Assembly (NCBI GenBank): GCA_964479465.1
Contig: CAYZMG010000089.1
Span: 1-16,555, forward strand
Reading direction: 5' to 3'
From: CADCTB01 sp964479465
Lineage (GTDB): Bacteria > Actinomycetota > Acidimicrobiia > Acidimicrobiales > AC-14
Length of the DNA stretch: 16,555 nt
Part shown: one piece after another, positions 1-6,881 of the stretch
Layout of the letters: each line of letters begins with the position of its first letter
Position numbering within the stretch: the stretch's first letter is position 1
Position numbers and translations under genes: made by a program
The notes under the pieces: model-generated
Told to the model about the DNA's origin: nothing
Databases searched by the model: none
What the model saw: only the letters and a program-made list of their open reading frames with translations

Positions 1-362
1 TGGCCGGGTTCTGGGGTGAGTTCCCCGCCATCCTCTCCGCGTACCAGCCGGCCGACGGGCTGAGCGAGGCGATCTTCCGGACCTACATGGCGGTGGCCGC
101 TATCGGCACCGTCTTCGCCGCCGGCTACCTGCTGTGGATGCTTCAGCGGGTGGCGATGGGCACGGTGAAGCCCGAGTTCGAGAACGCCCACATCCACGAC
201 GTGCACCTCCCGGAGTACATCGCCTGGACACCGCTCCTGGTGGGCATCCTCCTCTTCGGCATCTTCCCCCACCTGCTGTTCGACATGATCGACCCTGCGG
301 TCAACGTCGTCACCGCCGGCGTCGACGCTCTCGGCAACACGGCCGCCGGCACCGGCCGCTAG
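1..362 (+). CDS. nuoM: NADH-quinone oxidoreductase subunit M, C-terminal part (partial)
   Basis: This is the 3' end of a gene that begins before the window. The reading frame is open from base 3 to the TAG at 360-362, giving about 119 residues. It opens with the FWGEF motif, runs through a transmembrane helix (AAIGTVFAAGYLLWMLQRV), then a polar loop with PEFENAHIHDVHLPEY, then another hydrophobic helix ending in FGIFPHLLFDMI. This pattern is the C-terminus of the antiporter-like membrane subunit NuoM (ND4 homologue), one of the proton-pumping subunits of respiratory complex I. nuoN starts 7 nt downstream on the same strand, as in canonical nuo operons, which supports the assignment. Confidence 0.93.
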   Translation, partial: AGFWGEFPAILSAYQPADGLSEAIFRTYMAVAAIGTVFAAGYLLWMLQRVAMGTVKPEFENAHIHDVHLPEYIAWTPLLVGILLFGIFPHLLFDMIDPAVNVVTAGVDALGNTAAGTGR

Positions 363-369
363 GTAGCGA

Positions 370-1857
370 ATGCCGTTCACCCCGCCCACCCTCGATTACC
401 ACGGGCTCGCGCCGGAGATCATCCTCCTCCTGGTCATCGCCATCGTGCTGGTGGCCGACCTCTTCCTCGACCAGTCGCGGAAGTGGCTGCTCCCCAACAT
501 CGCCGCCTTCGGCCTGGTTGCCGCCATGGTGCCGATCCTGTCGCTAGCGCTCTCCGACACCGACGTCCGGACCATGGTCGGCGGGGCCTACGTGGTCGAC
601 GACTTCGCCCTGGTGCTCAAAGCGTTGTTCCTGGGCGTCGGCTTCGTCGTCCTGTTGATGTCGATCAACTACGTGGAGGACGGCGACTACTACGAGGGCG
701 AGTACTACTTCCTCATGCTGTGCTCGCTGCTGGGCATGGTCGTCATGTCGTCGTCGCGCGACCTCATCACCATTTTCGTCGCCCTGGAGACGCTTTCCAT
801 CCCGGCCTACATGCTCGCGGGCTGGCGCAAGCGAGATCTGAAGAGCAACGAAGCGTCGCTGAAGTACTACCTACTGGGCGTGCTGGCCTCGGCCATCATG
901 CTCTACGGCATGTCGCTGATCTACGGATTCACCGGCACGACGATCCTGACCGACATCGGCGAGCAGCTGGCCGGCAACGCCGCCGAGATGCCCCTGGTCA
1001 CCCTGGCCATCGTCTTCATCATCGTGGGCTTCGCCTTCAAGGTGTCGGCGGTGCCCTTCCATTCCTGGGCGCCCGACACCTACGAGGGCGCCCCCACCCC
1101 GGTCACCGCCTTCCTGTCCGTGGCGTCCAAGACCGGCGGCTTCGTCGCTCTGCTCCAGCTCATCTTCATCGGTTTCTTCGGGCGCGACGACGTGTGGGGC
1201 CCGCTGTTCGGCATCCTCGCCGCGCTGACGATGACGGTCGGCAACCTCATCGCCCTGCGCCAGACCAATATCGTCCGCCTGCTGGCCTACTCGTCCATCG
1301 CCCAGGCTGGTTACATCCTGGTGCCGCTGGCCGTGGCCGGCGCCGGCCCCGGCCAGGCGTCGCAATCGGCGTTCACCGCCGCCGTCGTCTACCTCCTGGT
1401 GTACGCGGCGATGAACCTCGGCGCCTTCGCCGTCGTCATCGCCGTGGCCCGCAAGACCCGGTCGGGAGAGATCAGCTCCTACGGCGGGCTGTACGAGTAC
1501 GCCCCGGGGCTGGCGGTGATCATGACGATCTTCCTGTTCTCCCTGGCCGGCATCCCGCCGCTGGCCGGTCTGTGGGCCAAGTTCTTCGTGTTCCGGGCCG
1601 TGATCGACGCCGGCACGCCGTGGGCGCTACTCCTGGGCGTGGTGGTGGCGGTCAACTCGGTCATCGCCCTCTTCTATTACGCGGCCATCGCCAAGGAGAT
1701 GTGGATGAACCCGGTGCCCGACGGCGACACGACCCGCATCCGGGTGCCGGCGCCGCTGGTCGCCGCGCTGGGCATCACCGCAGCGCTGGTCGTTGCCGTC
1801 GGGGTCTACCCGCAGACGCTGGCCAACTTCGGAGACCTGGCGTCACTGGTTCCCTGA
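370..1857 (+). CDS. nuoN: NADH-quinone oxidoreductase subunit N
   Basis: This 495-residue polytopic membrane protein has the usual NuoN (ND2) length and repeated hydrophobic helices across its whole length. Family landmarks include the segment SLKYYLLGVLASAIMLYG, the proton-channel region FKVSAVPFHSWAPDTYEGAP followed by TPVTAFLSVASKTGGF, and SLAGIPPLAGLWAKFFVF near the C-terminus. NuoN is one of the three antiporter-like proton-translocating subunits of complex I in the cytoplasmic membrane. The ATG at 370 is chosen because it lies 7 nt after the nuoM stop and the first predicted helix (EIILLLVIAIVLVADLFL) begins about 17 residues in. The gene is co-transcribed with nuoM and its TGA overlaps the next gene. 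Confidence 0.95.
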   Translation: MPFTPPTLDYHGLAPEIILLLVIAIVLVADLFLDQSRKWLLPNIAAFGLVAAMVPILSLALSDTDVRTMVGGAYVVDDFALVLKALFLGVGFVVLLMSINYVEDGDYYEGEYYFLMLCSLLGMVVMSSSRDLITIFVALETLSIPAYMLAGWRKRDLKSNEASLKYYLLGVLASAIMLYGMSLIYGFTGTTILTDIGEQLAGNAAEMPLVTLAIVFIIVGFAFKVSAVPFHSWAPDTYEGAPTPVTAFLSVASKTGGFVALLQLIFIGFFGRDDVWGPLFGILAALTMTVGNLIALRQTNIVRLLAYSSIAQAGYILVPLAVAGAGPGQASQSAFTAAVVYLLVYAAMNLGAFAVVIAVARKTRSGEISSYGGLYEYAPGLAVIMTIFLFSLAGIPPLAGLWAKFFVFRAVIDAGTPWALLLGVVVAVNSVIALFYYAAIAKEMWMNPVPDGDTTRIRVPAPLVAALGITAALVVAVGVYPQTLANFGDLASLVP

Positions 1858-2864
1858 CGGAACTGATCGCGGAGCGAGCCCGGCGGGAGGGGCCGCTGGG
1901 CTTCGAGCAGGTCGTCGAGTTGGCGCTGTACCACCCGACGCTCGGGTTCTACGAGACGGGCGGGTCGGCCGGTCGCTCGGGCGACTTCCTGACCAGCCCC
2001 GAGGTCGGGCCGCTGTTCGGTGCCGTCCTGGCCCGGGCCCTCGACGCCTGGTGGGTCGAGCTCGGCCGCCCGGCCCCGTTCACCGTGGTGGAGGCCGGCG
2101 CCGGCCGGGGGGCGCTGGCCAAGGCCGTGCTGGCCGCGGCGCCGGCGTGCGGACCGGCACTGCGCTACGTCGCCGTCGAGCGGTCGGCGGCCCTGCGGGG
2201 CCAACACCCCGCCGGCGTGGAGTCAGCGGGTGCCCTGCCCGAGGAACCGTTCGCCGGCGTGGTGCTCGCCAACGAGCTGCTCGACAACCTGCCCTTCGGC
2301 CTCCTGGAGCGCCAGGCCGGCGGCTGGGCGGAGGTCCGGGTCGGTGCCGACCTGGCCGAGGTCCTGGTGCCGGCCGGCGCCGGCGCCGGCGCCGAGCTCG
2401 ACGCCCCTGCCGGCGCGCGCATCCCGGTCCAGCGAGCGGCCCACGACTGGGTCGACAACGCCTGCCGCCTGGTCAGGCAAGGGCGGGTCGTCGCCATCGA
2501 CTACGCAGAGATGACCGGGTCGCTGGCCCGCCGGCCCTGGACCGACTGGGTCCGCACCTACCGCGGCCACGGGCGGGGCACCTACCCCCTCGCCGGCCTG
2601 GGCGACCAGGACATCACCTGCGAGGTCGCCGTCGACCAACTACCGCCGGCGACGGTGAACCGCAGCCAGGCCGACTTCCTCCGGGCGTTCGGCATCGACG
2701 AGCTGGCCGCCGAGGCCCGCGCCGCGTGGCACGAGCGGGCCCACATCGGAGACCTGCAGGCGCTCGTCGCCCGCAGCCGGGTCCACGAGGCCGCCGCCCT
2801 TACCGACGAGACCGGCCTGGGCGGATTCCGCGTCCTGGAGTGGGTACGACCTCAGGGGGTGTAG
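1854..2864 (+). CDS. MidA/NDUFAF7-family SAM-dependent methyltransferase (probable complex I assembly factor), CTG start proposed
   Basis: The protein is about 336 residues and matches the MidA family (DUF185, COG1565; human NDUFAF7). Numbered from the CTG at 1854, it has ELALYHPTLGFY at about 22-33, GDFLTSPEVGPLFG at 43-56, SAM motif I EAGAGRG at 80-86 and ANELLDNLPF at 139-148, all typical of the family. NDUFAF7 dimethylates an arginine of the complex I 49-kDa subunit (NuoD homologue) during assembly; that is established for mitochondria and inferred here. The gene overlaps nuoN as CTGA (CTG start, TGA stop), so coupling to the nuo operon is likely. No ATG, GTG or TTG occurs in frame near the conserved N-terminus: the frame reads GVTGSLTELIAERARREGP without one, and the first TTG lies inside the conserved ELALY segment. 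CTG is therefore the best start, though only a distant GGAG (1831-1834) precedes it. The 3' end overlaps the convergent kelch gene by 13 nt. Confidence 0.88.
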   Translation: MTELIAERARREGPLGFEQVVELALYHPTLGFYETGGSAGRSGDFLTSPEVGPLFGAVLARALDAWWVELGRPAPFTVVEAGAGRGALAKAVLAAAPACGPALRYVAVERSAALRGQHPAGVESAGALPEEPFAGVVLANELLDNLPFGLLERQAGGWAEVRVGADLAEVLVPAGAGAGAELDAPAGARIPVQRAAHDWVDNACRLVRQGRVVAIDYAEMTGSLARRPWTDWVRTYRGHGRGTYPLAGLGDQDITCEVAVDQLPPATVNRSQADFLRAFGIDELAAEARAAWHERAHIGDLQALVARSRVHEAAALTDETGLGGFRVLEWVRPQGV

Positions 2865-4237
2865 CGCACGCCCTCGGACGCCGAGGCCGGCGAGCTGACT
2901 ACCACCAGCCCACCCCACAGGATCATGCCCTGGCCGTCCCACGTGGCGATGGGGAAGCCCCGGCCGAGTAGCGGCACCGGCTCGAGCACCCGCCAGCGGT
3001 TGGTGGCGGGGTCGTAGGCTGCGCCGTCGGCGATGGGGGAGAGCAGCGTGCGTCGTTCGACAATCGTGTCGAGGGGGCTGTTGTCGCCGGCGCCGGGCTG
3101 GCCGATGCCGCCCCACACGAGCATCTCCCGCCCCGACCACACCGAAGCCGGTGCCGCCCGGGCGGCGACCGGCGCCGGCGGCAGAGTCCGCCACCGGTCG
3201 GCTGCCGGGTCGTAGGCCGCGCCGTCCTCGGCGACGAAGGTCTGCTCGGAATCCCCGCCCCACACCAGCAGCTCCCGCCCGGTCCACACCGTTGCCGGCG
3301 CGAAGCGGCCGGGGATGGGGGAGCGCGCGATCATGCGCCACTGGTCGGCCGCCGGGTCGTAGGCCGCTCCGTCGCCTAGCCCGCTCCCGCTCCAGACCAC
3401 CATCTCGCTGCCTGTCCAGGCGGCAAGTGGCGAGCTCCGGCCCGACAGCGGCGCGGCGGCGAGCGGCCGCCAGCGGTCGGCCGCCGGGTCGTAGGCCGCG
3501 CCGTCGGCCGTCTCGCTGCCGCTCCAGACGAGCATCTCCCGGCCCGTCCAGGTCGCCGCCGATGCCGTACGGGCGGACAGGGGCGAGCCGGGGAGAGGCC
3601 GCCACGTGTCCTCGGCCGGGTTGTACGCCGCCCCGTCGGCCACCAGCGCCTGCCCGGTCGTGCCGCCCCAGACGATCATCTCCGTGCCCGTCCAGACCGT
3701 CGCCGCCGCTTCCCGTCCCGACAGCGGCGACGTGGCCAGCTTCCGCCAGGCGTCGTTAGCCACGTTGTACGCCGCTCCGTCGGCCAGGTGCGGGGCCCCG
3801 TCATTGGGGCACGAGGCGCCGGCGCAGCTCTCCCCTCCCCAGATGAGCAGCTCCTGGCCCGTCCAGGCCACCGAGGCGTCGTAGCGCCCGCACAGGCTGG
3901 AGGGCGATATCTCCTGCCAGTGCGTGCCGCCGCCGGCGGGGCCGATGCCGACGTCGGGCGCCGTCTCGGTCGGGCACCGGGGCGTCTCGGGGTCACCCCG
4001 CCCGGTGGTGCGGGCCAGTTGGGCGAAGCCGAGGAGCAACAGGAAGATCAGGGGGATGGCGAAGGTCGACCACCGGCTGCGGCTTGGCGCCGGCGGCTTG
4101 CTGGCGTGCTCCGGGCATTTGAGACCGACCTCGGTGCGGACGGCGCACTCGGGGCAGATTGGCATGTCGCAGGTAACGCAGGTGATGCGCGTCGGCTTGA
4201 GGTGCCGCGTGCACGTGAGCTCGGCGGGGCCATCCAC
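2852..4237 (-). CDS. Membrane-anchored zinc-finger/kelch-repeat beta-propeller protein
   Basis: A 461-residue protein read from the GTG at 4237. Residues 9-44 form a Cys/His module with spacing C9-x2-H12-x7-C20-x2-C23-x4-C28-x2-C31-x9-C41-x2-H44, similar to B-box-like zinc modules at the N-terminus of some actinobacterial membrane proteins. One transmembrane helix follows at about 59-75 (IPLIFLLLLGFAQLA). The rest holds seven WTG-x-E-(L/M)-(L/V)-(V/I)-W-(G/S)-G strands and six DGAAY(D/N)PAxDxW strands in units of mostly 44-49 residues: a kelch-type propeller, probably seven-bladed. The zinc module should face the cytoplasm and the propeller the outside. The GTG is preferred over an upstream ATG at 4342, which would lie deep inside acs and precede the conserved module. 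A TANNNT element lies 8 nt upstream. Function is unknown; ligand or protein binding is likely. Confidence 0.82.
   Translation of the reverse strand: MDGPAELTCTRHLKPTRITCVTCDMPICPECAVRTEVGLKCPEHASKPPAPSRSRWSTFAIPLIFLLLLGFAQLARTTGRGDPETPRCPTETAPDVGIGPAGGGTHWQEISPSSLCGRYDASVAWTGQELLIWGGESCAGASCPNDGAPHLADGAAYNVANDAWRKLATSPLSGREAAATVWTGTEMIVWGGTTGQALVADGAAYNPAEDTWRPLPGSPLSARTASAATWTGREMLVWSGSETADGAAYDPAADRWRPLAAAPLSGRSSPLAAWTGSEMVVWSGSGLGDGAAYDPAADQWRMIARSPIPGRFAPATVWTGRELLVWGGDSEQTFVAEDGAAYDPAADRWRTLPPAPVAARAAPASVWSGREMLVWGGIGQPGAGDNSPLDTIVERRTLLSPIADGAAYDPATNRWRVLEPVPLLGRGFPIATWDGQGMILWGGLVVVSSPASASEGVRYTP
2880..3880 (-). repeat. Kelch-coding tandem repeat tract
   Basis: Within the kelch gene, a short DNA motif (GTCGTAGGCCGCGCCGTCG or close variants on the plus strand, encoding DGAAYDP on the minus strand) recurs at 3011, 3209, 3356, 3488, 3620 and 3764. 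Spacings are 198, 147, 132, 132 and 144 nt, all multiples of three. The 198-nt unit carries an insertion of about 20 residues in the protein. The repeats are degenerate between motifs, as expected for an old protein repeat rather than a recent DNA duplication. Confidence 0.85.
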
Positions 4238-4245
4238 GGGCGGGA

Positions 4246-4251
4246 AGGCTA
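4246..4251 (-). promoter_or_regulatory. Candidate -10 element of the kelch gene (leaderless)
   Basis: On the minus strand TAGCCT is followed by 8 nt and then the GTG at 4237. It fits the actinobacterial TANNNT -10 pattern, and the distance would place transcription initiation at or next to the start codon. No Shine-Dalgarno sequence is visible between them. I see no convincing -35 element. Confidence 0.4.
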
Positions 4252-4267
4252 TCCAGCTTGCGGTGGG

Positions 4268-4273
4268 TAGGCT
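4268..4273 (+). promoter_or_regulatory. Candidate -10 element of acs (leaderless)
   Basis: TAGGCT on the plus strand lies exactly 8 nt before the ATG at 4282, with only CCGGGGCC between and no good ribosome binding site. It mirrors the element of the divergent kelch gene. The whole intergenic region is 44 bp, so both promoters must lie in it or reach into the neighbouring coding sequences. Confidence 0.4.
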
Positions 4274-4281
4274 CCGGGGCC

Positions 4282-6258
4282 ATGGCCGACCCGCCCGCTC
4301 CCGCCATCCAGACCTACCAGCTGGAGGAGCGCCGGTTCCCACCGTCGGAACAGTTCAAGAAGGACGCCCTCGTCGTCGACGCATGGATGTACGACGAGGC
4401 CGAGCGCGACTGGCAGGGCTTCTGGGCCAAGCAGGCGCTCGACCTTCTCGACTGGTCCGAGGAGTGGCACACCATCCTGGAGTGGGAGCTGCCTTTCGCC
4501 AAATGGTTCGTGGGCGGCAAGCTCAACGTGGCCTACAACTGCGTCGACCGTCACGTCGAGGCCGGCAGGGGCGAGAAGGTCGCCTTCCACTGGGAGGGCG
4601 AGCCGGGCGACACCCGCACCATCACCTACGCCGACCTCCAGACGGAGGTCGCGAGGTTCGCCGCCGTCCTGCGCTCGCTCGGCGTCACCAAGGGCGACCG
4701 GGTGGCCATCTACATGCCGATGGTCCCGGAGTTGCCGGTGGCCATGCTGGCGTGCGCCCGCCTCGGCGCCCCGCACTCCGTCGTGTTCGGCGGCTTCTCG
4801 TCGGAGGCGCTCCGGGACCGCATCACCGACGCCGAGGCCAAGGTGCTGATCACCGCGGATGGCGGCTGGCGTCGGGGCAACGTCATCCCCCTCAAGGACA
4901 ACGCCGACGCCGCGGTGGCCGAGTCGCCGTCGATCGATCACGTGGTCGTCGTGCGCCGCACCGACAAGCCCGTGGCCTGGGACGATTCCCGCGACCACTG
5001 GTACCACGACCTCATGGCCGGCGTCTCCGATGCCGACGCTGCCGCTCCGCCCGAGCCGGTCGACTCCGAGGATCTGCTCTACCTCCTCTACACCTCGGGC
5101 ACCACGGCCAAGCCCAAGGGCATCATGCACACGACTGGCGGCTACCTGACCCAGGTCGCCTTCACCCACAAGTACGTCTTCGACCTCGACGCCGAGCGCG
5201 ACGTCTACTGGTGCGCAGCCGATATCGGCTGGGTCACCGGCCACAGCTACATCGTGTACGGGCCGCTGGCCAACGGGGCCACGTCGGTGATGTACGAGGG
5301 CAGCCCCGACTTCCCTCAGAAGGACCGGTGGTGGTCGATCATCGAGCGCTACAAGGTCAGCATCCTCTACACCGCCCCGACGGCCATCCGAACCTTCATG
5401 AAGTGGGGCACCGAGTACCCCGCGGCCCATGACATGTCGTCGCTGCGGGTGCTGGGGTCGGTGGGCGAGCCGATCAACCCCGAGGCGTGGATCTGGTACC
5501 ACCAGAACATCGGCGGCGGCCGCTGCCCGCTCGTCGACACGTGGTGGCAGACCGAGACGGGCGCCATCATGATCTCGCCGATGCCGGGCGCAACCACATT
5601 GCGACCGGGGTCGGCCACCTTCCCGCTGCCGGCGATCGGGGCCGAGGTGGTCGACGACGCCGGCGACGTGAGCACCACGGGCGGTGGCTACCTCACCCTT
5701 ACGCGGCCGTGGCCGTCCATGCTCCGGGGGATTTATGGCGACCCGGAGCGCTACCGGCGCACGTACTGGTCGAGGTTCGAGGGCCGGTACTTCGCCGGCG
5801 ACGGCGCCCGGGTCGACGAAGACGGCTACTTCTGGCTCATGGGCCGGGTCGACGACGTGATGAACATCTCCGGCCACCGGGTGTCGACGACCGAGGTGGA
5901 GTCCGCCCTCGTCGACCATCCCACCGTGGCCGAGGCCGCTGTCGTCGGCGCCAAGGACGAGACGACCGGGCAGGCGATCATCGCCTACGTCACGCTGAAG
6001 GCCGGAATCGAGGCCGACAGCGAGCACGGCGAGGCGCTGCGCCGGCACGTGACCAAGAAGATCGGCGCCGTCGCCCGTCCCCATACGGTGATCTTCACCG
6101 ACGACCTGCCGAAGACCCGCAGCGGCAAGATCATGCGCCGGCTTCTGAAGGACGTGGCCGAGGGCCGCGACCTGGGCGATACCACCACTCTGGCCGACGC
6201 CGGCGTGGTCGAGGAGATCAAGCGGCGGGCGGCCGCCGGCGGTCCGGGCGAGGAGTAG
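4282..6258 (+). CDS. acsA: Acetyl-CoA synthetase (AMP-forming)
   Basis: This 658-residue protein has the full length and landmarks of AMP-forming acetyl-CoA synthetase, which converts acetate, ATP and CoA to acetyl-CoA through acetyl-AMP in the cytoplasm. The ATP-binding loop is YTSGTTAKPKG (270-280; many family members have GSTGKPKG), and DTWWQTETG lies at 419-427, where the tryptophan shapes the small acetate pocket. GRVDDVMNISGHR ends with G531-H532-R533 at the domain hinge, and PKTRSGKIMRR carries the catalytic lysine K616, the residue inactivated by acetylation in studied homologues. The N-terminus (KWFVGGKLNVAYNCVDRH) is also typical. The ATG at 4282 is preferred over an in-frame ATG at 4258 because of family length and the -10 element at 4268-4273. 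A HAD gene follows after 4 nt. Propionate use cannot be excluded. Confidence 0.95.
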   Translation: MADPPAPAIQTYQLEERRFPPSEQFKKDALVVDAWMYDEAERDWQGFWAKQALDLLDWSEEWHTILEWELPFAKWFVGGKLNVAYNCVDRHVEAGRGEKVAFHWEGEPGDTRTITYADLQTEVARFAAVLRSLGVTKGDRVAIYMPMVPELPVAMLACARLGAPHSVVFGGFSSEALRDRITDAEAKVLITADGGWRRGNVIPLKDNADAAVAESPSIDHVVVVRRTDKPVAWDDSRDHWYHDLMAGVSDADAAAPPEPVDSEDLLYLLYTSGTTAKPKGIMHTTGGYLTQVAFTHKYVFDLDAERDVYWCAADIGWVTGHSYIVYGPLANGATSVMYEGSPDFPQKDRWWSIIERYKVSILYTAPTAIRTFMKWGTEYPAAHDMSSLRVLGSVGEPINPEAWIWYHQNIGGGRCPLVDTWWQTETGAIMISPMPGATTLRPGSATFPLPAIGAEVVDDAGDVSTTGGGYLTLTRPWPSMLRGIYGDPERYRRTYWSRFEGRYFAGDGARVDEDGYFWLMGRVDDVMNISGHRVSTTEVESALVDHPTVAEAAVVGAKDETTGQAIIAYVTLKAGIEADSEHGEALRRHVTKKIGAVARPHTVIFTDDLPKTRSGKIMRRLLKDVAEGRDLGDTTTLADAGVVEEIKRRAAAGGPGEE

Positions 6259-6262
6259 GGGA

Positions 6263-6763
6263 CTGGCCGACATCCCCTCGCATTGGCGCTGGCGGGCCGA
6301 ACCGATCGCCGCCGGCGCCGCCGGCGCCGCCGTGCTCGTCGACATCGACGGCGTGCTCTCCGACGCCACCGGTCGCCAGCATTTCCTCGAGGACGAGGCC
6401 AAGCGCAACTGGCGCGCCTTTTTCGACGCGTGCGGCGACGATCCGCTGATTGCCGAGGTGGCGCGCCTTCTCGAGCTCCTCGACCGCGACCTGACCGTCG
6501 TCCTCCTCACCGGCCGCCCCGTTCGGGTGCAGCCGCAGACCCTGGCCTGGCTCGAGCGCTACGGCGTGCGCTGGGACCTGCTGATCATGCGCAACCTCGG
6601 GGACTACGCCGCGGCCCGGGAGTTCAAGCGAGGCACTGTGGGCGAGCTGCGCACGTACGGGTTCGACCTGCGCCTCGCCTTCGAGGACGACCGGCGCAAC
6701 CTCGAGATGTTCCACGAGGAAGGCCTGCCCTGCGTCTACATCCACTCGGGGTACTACGAGTAG
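6263..6763 (+). CDS. HAD-superfamily phosphatase resembling polynucleotide 3'-phosphatase domains, CTG start proposed
   Basis: A 166-residue protein if read from the CTG at 6263. It carries the HAD motifs in order: VLVDIDGV (nucleophile D27, acid D29), LLTGRP (T83), a candidate K122 in REFK, and FEDDRRN (D142, D143). The segment from WLERYGV through GDY to GLPCVYIHSGYYE resembles the phosphatase half of T4 polynucleotide kinase and bacterial relatives, so a nucleic-acid or nucleotide 3'-phosphatase is plausible; the true substrate is unknown. There is no kinase domain. The start is unusual: AGGAG at 6251-6255 lies 7 nt before CTG 6263, and the translated stretch LADIPSHWRWRAEPIAAG looks like protein. 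The first canonical start, GTG 6332, begins at VLVDIDG, has no ribosome binding site and would remove the residues before the first HAD strand. It is probably co-transcribed with acs. Confidence 0.75.
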   Translation: MADIPSHWRWRAEPIAAGAAGAAVLVDIDGVLSDATGRQHFLEDEAKRNWRAFFDACGDDPLIAEVARLLELLDRDLTVVLLTGRPVRVQPQTLAWLERYGVRWDLLIMRNLGDYAAAREFKRGTVGELRTYGFDLRLAFEDDRRNLEMFHEEGLPCVYIHSGYYE

Positions 6764-6841
6764 CGCACTCAGAGCTGCGGCATCCTGGAGAGGTGGCGAA
6801 CTCCGTCGAGCGTGACCCAATTGACCCGTTCCAACGGGGCC

Positions 6842-6860
6842 AGGCGGCGGGCGCCTTTCT
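6842..6860 (+). terminator. Weak intrinsic-terminator-like hairpin after the acs-HAD operon
   Basis: AGGCG (6842-6846) and CGCCT (6852-6856) form a 5-bp stem with a 5-nt loop, followed by TTTCT. The stem is short and the T tract poor, so it may not work alone. It lies in the 118-bp gap between the convergent HAD gene and GNAT remnant; nothing else is visible in that gap. Confidence 0.25.
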
Positions 6861-6881
6861 GGTCGGCTGCTTCGTTCCAGC

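Noticed and set aside
483..1853. The 5' half of the long plus-strand frame that ends at 2864.
   Set aside because: It is the shifted translation of nuoN, rich in Arg/His/Pro without motifs. The real protein begins only around 1854.
2371..2391. Runs of GCCGGCGCC here and at 6308-6331, 9420-9450 and 11100-11130, considered as a dispersed repeat or binding site.
   Set aside because: They fall in Ala-Gly codons or the Pro/Ala linker and reflect codon choice in a very GC-rich genome; no fixed position relative to genes is seen.
2880..3880. Regular repeats at 132-198 nt spacing, considered as a CRISPR array or DNA tandem repeat.
   Set aside because: The spacings are multiples of three, the repeats encode kelch-type strands in an open frame and diverge in sequence; they are protein repeats.
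4249..6510. A 753-codon open frame on the minus strand across acs, and similar long frames opposite the kinase (7231-8958).
   Set aside because: They lie antisense to strongly supported genes and encode low-complexity His/Arg/Gly/Asp-rich sequence without motifs, as expected for frames opposite high-GC coding sequence.
6764..6881. A possible small RNA or tRNA fragment between the HAD gene and the GNAT remnant.
   Set aside because: No cloverleaf, strong hairpin or promoter is visible; only a weak terminator-like stem.
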